Assembly (NCBI GenBank): GCA_944319795.1 | Contig: CALUFA010000013.1 | Coordinates: 1 to 63,531 of the forward strand | DNA: 63,531 nucleotides | Source of the DNA: an uncultured Prevotella sp. | GTDB taxonomy: Bacteria > Bacteroidota > Bacteroidia > Bacteroidales > Bacteroidaceae | Direction: 5' to 3' | In this document: in pieces, positions 39,329 to 48,820 of the stretch | How positions within the stretch are numbered: position 1 is the stretch's first letter | Layout: each line of letters begins with the position of its first letter | Notes under the pieces: generated by a model | Databases searched by the model: none | What the model saw: the letters and a program-made list of their open reading frames with translations, nothing else | Told to the model about the DNA's origin: nothing | Made by a program: the position numbers and the translations under genes

Positions 39329-42142
39329 ATGAAAAAGTTATTGATTTCAGCGTTATTACTAACGTCGGCCGTGGCCGGAGCGTATGCGCAAAACAGCGTG
39401 TACACGCAGCGCCAGTACCTCAGCGGACGCGGAAGCGACGACATGGTAGAGTGGGATTTCTACTGCACCGGTGGCAACAACTCGGGCAAGTGGACAAAAA
39501 TCGGAGTGCCGTCGTGCTGGGAGCTGCAAGGCTTCGGCACTTACCAATACGGCATGAAGTTTTACGGCAAGCCCTTCCCCGACGGCATCGCCGACGAGAA
39601 AGGCATGTACAAGTACGAGTTTACGCTGCCTGCGGAGTGGGCAAACCACCACATCGACCTCGTATTTGAAGGCTCGATGACCGACACCGAAGTGATGATC
39701 AATAAGCGCAAGGCCGGCTCGCTGCACCAGGGAGCTTTCTACCGCATCACCTACGACGTCACCGACCGCGTATTCTTCGGCGACAAGAAAAACCTGCTCG
39801 AGGTTACGGTAAGCAAGGAAAGTACCAACAAGGGCGTGAACCTTGCCGAGCGCCGCGCCGACTATTGGAACTTCGGCGGCATATTCCGCCCCGTGTTCAT
39901 AGTTTGCAAACCGGCAATAAACATCGAGCGCACGGCCATCGACGCTAAGGCAGACGGCTCTTTCAGCGCCTACGTACTGCTCAACCACACGCTCGGAGGG
40001 GCTAAGGTTCGCACAACCATCAGCGACATGAGCGGCAAGAAAGTAGCCGAAAACACTACCGACGTAAGGAATGGCAGCGACCACGCCGACGTGGCTTTCA
40101 AGGTAAACAACCCCAAACTGTGGACTGCCGAGACACCTAACCGCTACCAAGTGGCGTTCGCCCTGATAGACGCCGACGGCAAGACGCTCCACATCGAGCA
40201 GGATAAGTTCGGCTTCCGCACGATTGAGACGCGCGCCGGCGATGGCCTCTACATCAACGGCAAGAAGGTGAACATACGCGGCGTGAACCGCCACAGCTTC
40301 TGGCCGGAGTCGGGCCGCACGCTCAACAAGAAGCTCAACATAGCCGACGTAGAGCTTATCAAAAGCATGAACATGAACGCCGTGCGACTGGCCCACTACC
40401 CTGCCGACCCCGATTTCTACGACGCTTGCGACAGCCTCGGCCTCTACGTTATGAGCGAACTCAGCGGATGGCACGGCCACCACGAAACCATCAACGGACA
40501 GAAACTGATCAAGGAAATGGTGACACGCGACGTGAACCATCCTTGCGTGATATGGTGGAGCAACGGAAACGAGAAAGGCTGGAACACCGAACTCGACGGG
40601 GAGTTCCACAAATGGGACATACAGAAGCGCCCCGTTCTCCATCCGCAAGGCAACTTCGGCGGATATGAGACCATGCACTACCGCTCTTACGGCGAAAGCG
40701 AAGAGCACATGCGCCGTCCTGAAATATTCATGCCTACTGAGTTCCTGCACGCCCTTTACGACGGCGGAGCCGGAGCCGGCCTCTACGACTACTGGGAACT
40801 GATGCGCTCATGGCCTCGCTGCGCAGGCGGATTCATCTGGGCCTACGCCGACGAAGGAGTGGTGCGCACCGACCTGAACAACATGATCGACAACGTGGGC
40901 AACTACGGAGCAGACGGCATCGTAGGGCCTCATCACGAGAAGGAAGGCAGTTATTACACTGTAAAACAGATCTGGAGCCCCGTCCAAGTGTTCATGCCCG
41001 AGGAATTCAACGGCACGCTCAACGTAGAGAACCGTTACAACTTCCTCAGCCTTGACAAGTGCAAGTTCGATTATTCTTACGTGAAATACGTAGGTGCCGA
41101 CACCAAGACCGTGAAGAGCGGAACAGTGAACGGAGCAAACATAGCTCCCGACTCAAAGGGTACTATCAGCATACCGGCCGCTCCGGCAGATGCCGACGCG
41201 CTCAGCTTGAAGGCCACCGACCAATACGGTGAGGAACTTTACACTTGGGTTTTCAAGCTGAAAGACTCTGATAACATATATAAAGGTAAGGCCGGAGGCA
41301 ACCGCCCGACGTTCAGCAACAATACGGTCAAGGCCGGAAACGTTACTTATACGTTCTCCGCGACCGATGGAACGCTTGCAAGCGTGACTACATCGAAAGG
41401 CGATTACAAGTTCAATGGAGGCCCGAAATTCTTCGCTTACCGCCGCTCCGACAGGTCGTTCGACCAGTTCTACAACCACGACGACCCCGAGGCGGAAAAG
41501 AAAAAGACTACTTACACGGAGTACATGGACCAGGGTAAGTTCGTCAAGCTGACGAGCAAGGAAGGCGCTAACGACACTCTCGTCGTAACAGCAGAATACG
41601 CACTCGGCTCGCTTCAAAACGTTGAATGGCGCATAGCTCCCGACGGAGGCGCACGCATCGTTTACACATACTGTTTCAACGGCGTCGTAGACCTCATGGG
41701 AGTGAAGTTCGACTTGCCCGAATCCGAGGTTGAAAGCAAGCAGTGGCTCGGCCACGGCCCTTACCGCGTATGGCAAAACCGAGTACACGGACCGCAACTC
41801 GGAATATGGAGCAACGACTACAACGACCCGATTCCGGGTGAAAGTTTCACTTATCCCGAGTTCAAGGGCTACTTTGCCGGTGTGCAATGGATGAAGCTAA
41901 ACACCAAGACCGGCACCATAACGATACAGCCCGGAACGGATAAGGACTATGTTGGAGTGTTCCAACCGCGCGACGGACGCGACCAACTGCTCTACACCCT
42001 GCCCGAAACAGGCATCAGCATGATGCAAGTCATACCGGCAGTGCGCAACAAGGTGAACACGACCGACCTCAACGGCCCGTCAGCCCAGCCGGTTTGGGCA
42101 CACGGGACATACGTCGGCGAAGTAACATTACATTTTGAATGA
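39329..42142 (+). CDS. GH2 beta-galactosidase-like glycosidase
   Basis: A second GH2 enzyme, 937 residues, with a signal peptide (cleavage near GAYAQ). It has the jelly-roll domain (GVPSCWELQGFGTYQYG), an Ig domain, and a barrel with acid/base Glu415 (WWSNGNEKGWN) and nucleophile Glu471 (FMPTEFLHALYDGG). A C-terminal beta-galactosidase-small-chain-like domain follows (WLGHGPYRVWQNR). The nucleophile block differs clearly from the neighbouring LacZ-type enzyme, so the two are not recent duplicates and probably cut different linkages; beta-galactosidase or beta-glucuronidase are both possible. Its stop overlaps the next start by four bases, coupling it to the GH106 rhamnosidase. Confidence 0.88.
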   Translation: MKKLLISALLLTSAVAGAYAQNSVYTQRQYLSGRGSDDMVEWDFYCTGGNNSGKWTKIGVPSCWELQGFGTYQYGMKFYGKPFPDGIADEKGMYKYEFTLPAEWANHHIDLVFEGSMTDTEVMINKRKAGSLHQGAFYRITYDVTDRVFFGDKKNLLEVTVSKESTNKGVNLAERRADYWNFGGIFRPVFIVCKPAINIERTAIDAKADGSFSAYVLLNHTLGGAKVRTTISDMSGKKVAENTTDVRNGSDHADVAFKVNNPKLWTAETPNRYQVAFALIDADGKTLHIEQDKFGFRTIETRAGDGLYINGKKVNIRGVNRHSFWPESGRTLNKKLNIADVELIKSMNMNAVRLAHYPADPDFYDACDSLGLYVMSELSGWHGHHETINGQKLIKEMVTRDVNHPCVIWWSNGNEKGWNTELDGEFHKWDIQKRPVLHPQGNFGGYETMHYRSYGESEEHMRRPEIFMPTEFLHALYDGGAGAGLYDYWELMRSWPRCAGGFIWAYADEGVVRTDLNNMIDNVGNYGADGIVGPHHEKEGSYYTVKQIWSPVQVFMPEEFNGTLNVENRYNFLSLDKCKFDYSYVKYVGADTKTVKSGTVNGANIAPDSKGTISIPAAPADADALSLKATDQYGEELYTWVFKLKDSDNIYKGKAGGNRPTFSNNTVKAGNVTYTFSATDGTLASVTTSKGDYKFNGGPKFFAYRRSDRSFDQFYNHDDPEAEKKKTTYTEYMDQGKFVKLTSKEGANDTLVVTAEYALGSLQNVEWRIAPDGGARIVYTYCFNGVVDLMGVKFDLPESEVESKQWLGHGPYRVWQNRVHGPQLGIWSNDYNDPIPGESFTYPEFKGYFAGVQWMKLNTKTGTITIQPGTDKDYVGVFQPRDGRDQLLYTLPETGISMMQVIPAVRNKVNTTDLNGPSAQPVWAHGTYVGEVTLHFE

Positions 42143-45100
42143 CGATGAAAAAACTACTTTCCATAATCTTAGCATGCGCGGCATTAGCGCCTGCGACAGC
42201 GCAAACTACCATTCAGGAGACAACTCCTGAATGGTACAAGCGTTTTATGTCGCCGTCTGAAAAAACAGCCCCGTGGACATTCTGGTACTGGATGTACGGC
42301 TGCGTTACCGACGAAGGCATACGCCTCGACCTTGAAGCCATGCACGACGCAGGCATCAAAGGCTTCTACCTAATGCCGATAAAAGACGTCAGCGACGGGC
42401 CGCAATACAATGGCACAAGCCGCCAATTGTCGCCCGAATGGTGGAAACGCATGAACACGGTGTTTAACACCGCAGCCAAGCTCGACCTCGAAATGGGCAT
42501 CCACTTCTCCGACGGTTTCGCCCTCGGAGGCGGCCCGTGGATAACCCCCGAAGAGTCGATGCAACGCATTGTGTGGTCTGACACAATCGTTGAAGGTGGC
42601 CAACAGGAAATAGTGTTGCCGCGTCCGGCGTGCAAGGAGAATTATTACGAAGACATAACAACCTTCGCCTACCCTGCCGAATACGTAGACAACAGGAAGC
42701 CGAAAGCGTCTGTCGAGTTCCCATACCGCTCTTCGGAGCCGTGCGACATAATCTTATCTTACGACGAGCCTTACACCCTGCGCAGCGTGGAGATAATCAC
42801 CGGTGGCAACAACTACCAGGCCCACAGGTTCAAGGTGTACGCATCCGACAACGGCGTTGACTACCGTTTCGTGCGCGAAATCAGCCCGGCACGCCAGGGG
42901 TGGCAGAACACCGACGCCTACGCCACTTACGCCATACCCACCACTACGGCGCGATACTTCAAGTTCCATTGGACTCCCGAGGGCAGCGACCCCGGTTCGG
43001 AAGACATGGACGCGGCAAAATGGAAGCCCAACCTGAAAATCGCCGACATCGTACTTGGCACCGAGCCCGTAATCGACGGTTATGAAGGCAAGTCGGGAAA
43101 GGTTTGGCGCGTGTCTGAATATTTCCCCATAGCCGACGACGAATGCATACCTAAGGACAAGATTATCAACCTTACCGGCAAGCTGCTTTCTTCCGACTTC
43201 CTCGACAAACCGTTCTCAATCAACCTGCCAAAAGGCCGCTGGCACATACTGCGCATCGGGCATACGTCTACCGGGCACGTCAACGCCACGGGCGGCGGCG
43301 GCCGCGGATTAGAGTGCGACAAGTTCTCGCGCAAGGCCATAAGGAAGCAGTTCAACAACTGGTTCGGCGAAATTTACAAACGCGCCCCACAAGACATCGT
43401 GAAGAAAGTGCTCACACGCATACACGTTGACAGCTGGGAGTGCGGCAGCCAAAACTGGAGCGGCAACTTTGCCGTAGAGTTCCGCCGCCGCCGCGGCTAC
43501 GACCTCATGCCGTGGCTTCCGCTCTACGCCGGCGTGCCTATCGGCTCTTCGCAAGAATCCGAAAAAGTGCTGCGCGACATACGCCAGACCATCGCAGACC
43601 TCATCAACGACGTATTCTTCGACGAAGTGTCGACGCTCGGCAAGAAGTACGGATGCAAGCTCTCGGCCGAGTGCGTAGCGCCGACAATGGTCAGCGACGG
43701 CCTGCTCCACTACCAATACGCCGACTATCCGATGGGCGAGTTTTGGCTTAACAGCCCGACGCACGACAAGCTCAACGACATGCTCGATGCCGTAAGCGGA
43801 GCGCACATATACGGCAAGAACATAATCCAGGCCGAAGGCTTCACCGAGGTGCGCGGCACATGGGACGAGGACTTCGCCCTGCTTAAACCCCTGCTCGACC
43901 GCAACTATTGCACAGGCATCAACGCGATAGTGTTCCATGTAAACACGCACAACCCGTGGACAGACCGCCGTCCCGGCATGACGCTCGACGGCATAGGCAC
44001 TTTCTTCCAGCGCGACAACACTTGGTGGAAGGAAATGCCGGCGTTCACCGGATACATCGTGCGCTGCCAAGCACTGCTGCAGTACGGCAAACCGGTTATA
44101 GACCTTGCCGTGTACACCGGCGACGAAACGCCCCGGCGCTCAATACTGCCCGAAAGGTTGATTACTTCACTACCCGGACTTTACAGCGAAGCTACGAAAG
44201 AGCGCGAACGCAAGCGCCTCGCCAACGTAGGCCAACCGCTCGAGGTTAGTCCCGTAAAGGTAACCCACACGGCCAACATGACTAAGGCCGAACACTGGGT
44301 TAATCCGCTGCGCGGCTACCGCTACGACTCGTTCAACCACGACGTTTTAGGAAAGTCGCAGGTTAAGAACGGCCGTCTCGTTACCCAAGACGGCATGGAA
44401 TACGCCGCACTCGTAATTCCACAGGCAAGGAAGATGAACCCCGGACGCATCATAACATGCTGGAACACGATTGACTCCATAGCGAAATGGGGCGTGCCCG
44501 TAATACGCGAACCGTGGAAGGAGATAGACCTTACGAGCCTCGGCATAAAGAAAGACGCCGACCTGCCCGAAGGCATCGACTTCGCCCACCGCACTGCCGA
44601 GGGAGCCGACATCTACTTCCTGAGCAACCAAACCGACTCGGCCATGACCTTCTCGCCCTCGTTCAGGGCTGAAAGGGCCAACAGTTACCTTGCCGACGCT
44701 GTAACTGGAAAGGTGTATAAGGCCGGAGAAAGCATAACGTTGCCCGTAGGAGGCTCGGTGTTCTACATCTTGTCTGACGACGCAGTGCCTGCTGTATTGA
44801 CGGAAATGCCGACGGAAAGCACTACGCTGCTGACGCTCGACAATAACAAGTGGAACGTCAGCTTTGAGGAAACGGGCAAGAAGATGACCGTAAACGCACT
44901 GTTCGACTGGAGCAAATCCGAAGACAACAAGGTAAAATACTACTCAGGCCACGCCACGTATAAGACTACGTTCCGCCTGCCGAGCAAGCCCAAAGGCAAC
45001 ATAACGCTCAACCTCGGCAGCGTAGCCAACACCGCCACAGTCTACGTAAACGGCCGCAAATGCGGCACGGCATGGACGGCTCCGTTCGCGGTAGACATAA

Positions 45101-45294
45101 CCAAAGCCGTAAAGCGTGGCAACAACACGCTGACAATAACCGTGGTGAACACATGGGCCAACGCCCTGCAAGGCAGCGACGAGGGCAATCCGCCGTTTGA
45201 AGGCATTTGGACGAACGGCAAATACCGCCGCGCTGAAAAAGAGCTTCTGCCAGCAGGACTACTCGGACCGGTGAAAGTGATGAACTGTTATTAG
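42139..45294 (+). CDS. GH106 alpha-L-rhamnosidase
   Basis: The 1,051-residue protein belongs to GH106, which removes alpha-L-rhamnose from pectic side chains. A signal peptide follows the start (MKKLLSIILACAALAPATA; an in-frame ATG at 42145 would begin it exactly). Family blocks are present: MYGCVTDEGIRLDLEAMHDA near the N-terminus, GIHFSDGFALGGGPWITPEE, HVDSWECGSQNWS, and QAEGFTEVRGTWDEDF. A C-terminal jelly-roll domain ends the chain (NPPFEGIWTNGKYRRAE). Together with the cytoplasmic GH78 this gives the locus two rhamnosidases in different compartments. The start overlaps the stop of the preceding GH2 gene (ATGA), so they are coupled. Confidence 0.92.
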   Translation: MTMKKLLSIILACAALAPATAQTTIQETTPEWYKRFMSPSEKTAPWTFWYWMYGCVTDEGIRLDLEAMHDAGIKGFYLMPIKDVSDGPQYNGTSRQLSPEWWKRMNTVFNTAAKLDLEMGIHFSDGFALGGGPWITPEESMQRIVWSDTIVEGGQQEIVLPRPACKENYYEDITTFAYPAEYVDNRKPKASVEFPYRSSEPCDIILSYDEPYTLRSVEIITGGNNYQAHRFKVYASDNGVDYRFVREISPARQGWQNTDAYATYAIPTTTARYFKFHWTPEGSDPGSEDMDAAKWKPNLKIADIVLGTEPVIDGYEGKSGKVWRVSEYFPIADDECIPKDKIINLTGKLLSSDFLDKPFSINLPKGRWHILRIGHTSTGHVNATGGGGRGLECDKFSRKAIRKQFNNWFGEIYKRAPQDIVKKVLTRIHVDSWECGSQNWSGNFAVEFRRRRGYDLMPWLPLYAGVPIGSSQESEKVLRDIRQTIADLINDVFFDEVSTLGKKYGCKLSAECVAPTMVSDGLLHYQYADYPMGEFWLNSPTHDKLNDMLDAVSGAHIYGKNIIQAEGFTEVRGTWDEDFALLKPLLDRNYCTGINAIVFHVNTHNPWTDRRPGMTLDGIGTFFQRDNTWWKEMPAFTGYIVRCQALLQYGKPVIDLAVYTGDETPRRSILPERLITSLPGLYSEATKERERKRLANVGQPLEVSPVKVTHTANMTKAEHWVNPLRGYRYDSFNHDVLGKSQVKNGRLVTQDGMEYAALVIPQARKMNPGRIITCWNTIDSIAKWGVPVIREPWKEIDLTSLGIKKDADLPEGIDFAHRTAEGADIYFLSNQTDSAMTFSPSFRAERANSYLADAVTGKVYKAGESITLPVGGSVFYILSDDAVPAVLTEMPTESTTLLTLDNNKWNVSFEETGKKMTVNALFDWSKSEDNKVKYYSGHATYKTTFRLPSKPKGNITLNLGSVANTATVYVNGRKCGTAWTAPFAVDITKAVKRGNNTLTITVVNTWANALQGSDEGNPPFEGIWTNGKYRRAEKELLPAGLLGPVKVMNCY

Positions 45295-45383
45295 AATTTA
45301 AAGAAGTCATAGAAGTTAAAACCATTTACAGCGACAAGCAGACAAGGCATTTGGCTTTAACTTCTATAACTTCTTTAAATTCT
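45293..45383. repeat. Inverted repeat, 31-base arms, between GH106 and esterase genes
   Basis: Arms at 45293-45323 and 45353-45383 match in 29 of 31 positions around a 29-base loop. The arms are themselves built from two copies of an AGAAGT-type hexamer. Transcribed, it gives a long AU-rich hairpin between two same-strand genes. It may be an attenuator, an mRNA-stabilising element or a miniature mobile repeat. Confidence 0.7.
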
Positions 45384-45431
45384 TTAACTCCTAAGAAACA
45401 AATCCCCTAAAATCCAAAACAAATAACAAAG

Positions 45432-46841
45432 ATGAAAAAACTTACATTCTTACTAACCGCGCTGCTTGCAACGACAAGCGTCAGCGCAAAGGTAACGCTG
45501 CCGAAGATGTTCGCCGACGGAATGGTGATGCAGCGCGAGGCCGACGCCAACCTGTGGGGCTGGGCCGACGCTTCGTCGACCGTAAAGATAACCACATCGT
45601 GGGACAACAAGACTTACACCACGAAAGCCGGCAGCGACGGCAAATGGAAAACGTCGGTGCGCACCCCCGAGGCCGGCGGGCCGTATAAAATAACCCTGAC
45701 CGACGGGCAAGAGACCGTGCTCGACAACATCCTCATCGGCGAACTGTGGATATGCTCCGGACAGAGCAACATGGAAATGCCGATGAAAGGCTTCAAGAAC
45801 CAACCCGTGGAAGGCGCGGTGGAAGACATACTGCACAGCACCGACACGCAGCTGCGCCTCTTCACGGTGAAACGCAACAGCAAGTTCGCACCCGTCGACA
45901 CCGTAAGCGGCAAGTGGAGCGAGGCTTGTCCGGCATCAGTGCGCGAGTTCAGCGCCACGGCCTACTATTTCGGCCGCGAGCTGCGCCGCATGCTCGGCGT
46001 GCCCGTAGGACTAATCGTAACGTCGTGGGGCGGCTCGGCGTGCGAGGCTTGGATGAAGGCCGACTGGCTGAAAGCCTTCCCCGACGCAAAGATACCGGCC
46101 TCGCAAGACGACATCAAGTCGAAGAACCGCACGCCGACGGTGCTCTACAACGGCATGCTCCACCCCCTCATCGGCATCACGATGCGCGGAGTAATCTGGT
46201 ATCAGGGCGAAGACAACGTGCCGCGCTACAAGACCTACGCCGACATGATGACGGCCATGATAGGCGGATGGCGCGCCGAGTGGGGCCAGGGCGACTTCCC
46301 CTTCTACTTCTGCCAGATAGCCCCCTACGACTACAAGATAATCAACTACACCGTGAACAGCGCCCTGCTGCGCGAACAGCAGTCGAAGGCCGAACTGATG
46401 AACAAGAACTGCGGCATGGCCGTTCTCATGGACGCAGGACTCGAATACGGCATCCATCCGCGCAAGAAGAACCTCGCCGGACTGCGCCTCGCCCTGCTCG
46501 CGCTCAACAAGACCTACGGCGTTGAGGGCCTGACGGCCGAAAGCCCCTACTTCCGCGATGTCACATTCCAAAACGACACCGCCGTAGTGCGCTTCAACCG
46601 CGCCGGCATGTGGGTCTACGGCAGCAACGGACTGAAGAGCGACCTCTTCGAGGTTGCGGGCGAAGACCGCGTGTTCCATCCGGCAAAGGCATGGATAGAG
46701 CGCAGCAAGGTCTACGTAAAGAGCGACAAGGTAACGCACCCCGTAGCCGTGCGCTACGCCTTCAAGGACTGGGTCTGCGGCGACCTCTACTGCGACGGGC
46801 TGCCCGTAAGCTCATTCCGCACCGACAACTGGGAGGAATAA
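45432..46841 (+). CDS. Sialate O-acetylesterase-family carbohydrate esterase
   Basis: A 469-residue secreted esterase with a signal peptide (cleavage near TSVSA). It carries the SASA-type SGNH blocks: the nucleophile motif GELWICSGQSNMEMP, the glycine block SWGGSACEAW, the asparagine-like block GVIWYQGEDN, and a C-terminal His block YGIHPRKK. A common form of the last block has Asp or Asn before IHP; here it is Gly, so the catalytic dyad may use another acid. An Ig-like insert lies between the first blocks. In a plant-glycan locus such enzymes remove O-acetyl groups from pectin or hemicellulose rather than sialic acid. It is the last gene of the plus-strand series and ends just before a strong terminator. 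Confidence 0.88.
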   Translation: MKKLTFLLTALLATTSVSAKVTLPKMFADGMVMQREADANLWGWADASSTVKITTSWDNKTYTTKAGSDGKWKTSVRTPEAGGPYKITLTDGQETVLDNILIGELWICSGQSNMEMPMKGFKNQPVEGAVEDILHSTDTQLRLFTVKRNSKFAPVDTVSGKWSEACPASVREFSATAYYFGRELRRMLGVPVGLIVTSWGGSACEAWMKADWLKAFPDAKIPASQDDIKSKNRTPTVLYNGMLHPLIGITMRGVIWYQGEDNVPRYKTYADMMTAMIGGWRAEWGQGDFPFYFCQIAPYDYKIINYTVNSALLREQQSKAELMNKNCGMAVLMDAGLEYGIHPRKKNLAGLRLALLALNKTYGVEGLTAESPYFRDVTFQNDTAVVRFNRAGMWVYGSNGLKSDLFEVAGEDRVFHPAKAWIERSKVYVKSDKVTHPVAVRYAFKDWVCGDLYCDGLPVSSFRTDNWEE

Positions 46842-46850
46842 TCAATGAAG

Positions 46851-46930
46851 AATGAAAAATGAATAATGAAAAATCCAAATGCCAATATATTTTACTGCCG
46901 TAAAAGATTTTTCATTATTCATTTTTCATT
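46851..46930. terminator. Bidirectional terminator between convergent genes
   Basis: Perfect 25-base arms (46851-46875 and 46906-46930) of AT-rich sequence enclose a 30-base loop. The element sits between the esterase gene (plus) and the 46939 gene (minus), whose stops face each other. It can fold on both strands and has A/T runs at both ends. Confidence 0.75.
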
Positions 46931-46938
46931 ATTCATTT

Positions 46939-47604
46939 TCAATTGTCATTGCCCAACAACGAAGTAATATATTCCTTACATTCATCCGTAGCTTTAACCA
47001 ACAGCGTTTCGGCCCTTGGGTCATCACATTCACGTAATAAAGTCCTTAACGCCTTAAAACTTTCCACGTATCCGGAAAGTTCATCCAAAGCATCGGAAAA
47101 ACTACGAATACATTCATTGGCATCCGACTTTTCCTTGCAACCGCCCAAAACACGCTTTGACGGTTTCAAGCCTTGAAACCTATCATAAGCATTATAAATA
47201 AGCGCCGACGGATATTCGGTAACAATTTGCCGAGCTTTAGCAAAAATCGAGCGTGCCAATATTTCTATATCAAAGCCGCTTGCAGTTCCTTTTGAATAAG
47301 CGGACACTATGTAACCGGTTTCATGTTTGTCCTTATCAGCCATAATAAACCGGGCGGAAGACCTACCCCAATCAAACACTATCTTACCGGATACCAACCG
47401 CCACCCTCCAACCGGGCATCCGGCTACATACTCACCGTTGACTATCGAAATAGCATACTCCCCGTTTCCATTAACGTTGTTCATCAAGTCAACATTGCAG
47501 ATGAAGTCGTAACATGATTGGTCCGATTCAAAACCAAGCGTATCAACTTTTATCGAAACGCCGTTAATGTTTATCCCAAGGATGCATGAATTATTTAATC
47601 CCAT
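46939..47604 (-). CDS. Unknown cytoplasmic protein next to AIPR/Mrr-like genes
   Basis: The ATG at 47604 gives 221 residues starting MGLNNSCILGININGVSI. An in-frame TTG at 47643 would add 13 residues but has no clear ribosome site. There is no signal peptide or membrane segment. The first half is beta-rich (ISIVNGEYVAGCPVGGWRL, KIVFDWGRSSARFIMADKD), and the second half is helical and charged. I recognise no family. The gene follows the Mrr-like gene by 41-80 bases on the same strand and shares its AT-rich composition, unlike the glycan genes on the other side. It is probably the third gene of a defence operon; its role there is unknown. Confidence 0.65.
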   Translation of the reverse strand: MGLNNSCILGININGVSIKVDTLGFESDQSCYDFICNVDLMNNVNGNGEYAISIVNGEYVAGCPVGGWRLVSGKIVFDWGRSSARFIMADKDKHETGYIVSAYSKGTASGFDIEILARSIFAKARQIVTEYPSALIYNAYDRFQGLKPSKRVLGGCKEKSDANECIRSFSDALDELSGYVESFKALRTLLRECDDPRAETLLVKATDECKEYITSLLGNDN

Positions 47605-47684
47605 ATCGTTATTCAGTTTTACGTCGCATGCATAACGGCACAACTACGAGCCGTATTATTTTTTATCCACTTGCATTAAAACCT

Positions 47685-48812
47685 TTATATAATAGTAATT
47701 TCAACATCAGTATGAACCATACTTCCTATTACTTTCATTATTTTATATTTGCCTTTTGTATTATTAGGAATTGTTAGCCATTTCCCATTTTCAATCTCTA
47801 TCTGCCCTATATATTTATTGGTATGCGTAAACAATTGTTTATTTGCCATTTGTATATTCTTTTTCTCAATCCTATCAACACCAATATATTTTACAAACTC
47901 CACAAATGTTTCTGTTGCATTGCTACCGGCTATCATCTTCCCATCCGGCAACGTCACCAACAACTGAGTTTTAACCTTATGTTTCGACCGTTTTTCCGTT
48001 GTCGAAGATGTTGCCCAACCATATCCTAAATCTATAATCATATTAAGTGATAGTTGGTTGTTGATGGAATATAATTGTCTGACTTTTTGCTCCGTATCAC
48101 TCTGAATCATTACATACCAACCATCACCAATTGGTTTTATCCATTCTTTATACTTCTCATTAACATTTCTCGATACAAGAGGTATATGGCAAACTTCCAA
48201 TCCCAAATCTGCGACCAAATCCGCACCTATATGTTTTATTGTTTGCAAAAATGTCTGTGATGCATTTTTATCACATAATACTGTACCATCCTTAAATGTA
48301 ACCCGTAATAATTTCTTTTCGCCACGTAATCTCCGGGATGCATTTGCTGTTTTTTGAAATTTCACAGAAAGCCGCTCATCATCCTTTAAATCAGTTACTC
48401 CCAATATATCAGCATGTTTAATATACCTAGACATTACCCTACCGTCAACTAACGCGACAGCCACACCACATTCATTTTTCACATTATCAACATAAGCCTT
48501 GCATTCTTTCGAAAATGCCGAGGTTGTTATAAACATTCCATTGCGAAAGTTTTTTCCTTTCAGCATTTCTACGAAGCGAGTCAAATCCTCAATGTCTACG
48601 GTCAATATGGAATATTGCCTGACCGCAATTAAACATTCACCGCCATCCGTATTATCCGACGCTGTTAAATATAACTCGCCATTTTCGTCTGATACAGGAA
48701 ACCATCGGCAATCAGAATAATTAACATTTGCCAAGAATCGTTCGATCCAGTCCCTCAAATCAGCTTTATCACAATTTCTTATTAAATCTATAAATGTATT
48801 ATTAGAGTCCAT
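47685..48812 (-). CDS. Mrr-like restriction endonuclease-fold protein with two tandem unknown domains
   Basis: Residues about 10-160 resemble the Mrr-type PD-(D/E)xK nuclease domain: an acidic-Gly-Gly element at Asp56-Gly57-Gly58, then LIAVRQYSILTVDIEDL, FRNGMFITTSAFSKECKAYV and VALVDGRVMSRY. The last two are close to Mrr. The usual (Q/E)xK triad is not seen; the matching position reads Ala-Val-Arg65, so the lysine appears to be arginine. The rest is two copies of a domain of about 100 residues (about 166-262 and 278-375). Each begins LLRVTFKDG or LLVTLPDG, runs through (T/E)TF.(E/Q)..K.IG and ends in a beta-rich part. The gene starts 8 bases after the AIPR gene stop, so they are one operon. 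Possible roles are restriction or DNA sensing. Confidence 0.75.
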   Translation of the reverse strand: MDSNNTFIDLIRNCDKADLRDWIERFLANVNYSDCRWFPVSDENGELYLTASDNTDGGECLIAVRQYSILTVDIEDLTRFVEMLKGKNFRNGMFITTSAFSKECKAYVDNVKNECGVAVALVDGRVMSRYIKHADILGVTDLKDDERLSVKFQKTANASRRLRGEKKLLRVTFKDGTVLCDKNASQTFLQTIKHIGADLVADLGLEVCHIPLVSRNVNEKYKEWIKPIGDGWYVMIQSDTEQKVRQLYSINNQLSLNMIIDLGYGWATSSTTEKRSKHKVKTQLLVTLPDGKMIAGSNATETFVEFVKYIGVDRIEKKNIQMANKQLFTHTNKYIGQIEIENGKWLTIPNNTKGKYKIMKVIGSMVHTDVEITII

Positions 48813-48820
48813 TGCAATTT

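Noticed and set aside
39359-40750. 463-codon minus-strand frame opposite the second GH2 gene
   Set aside because: It is a shadow of a clear GH2 coding region, with low-complexity Val/Ala/His-rich translation and no recognisable motif.
47605-47643. TTG start adding 13 residues to the 46939 gene
   Set aside because: The in-frame ATG at 47604 is a more usual start and the extra residues (with two Cys) look non-coding; neither start has a strong ribosome site, so this is a preference only.
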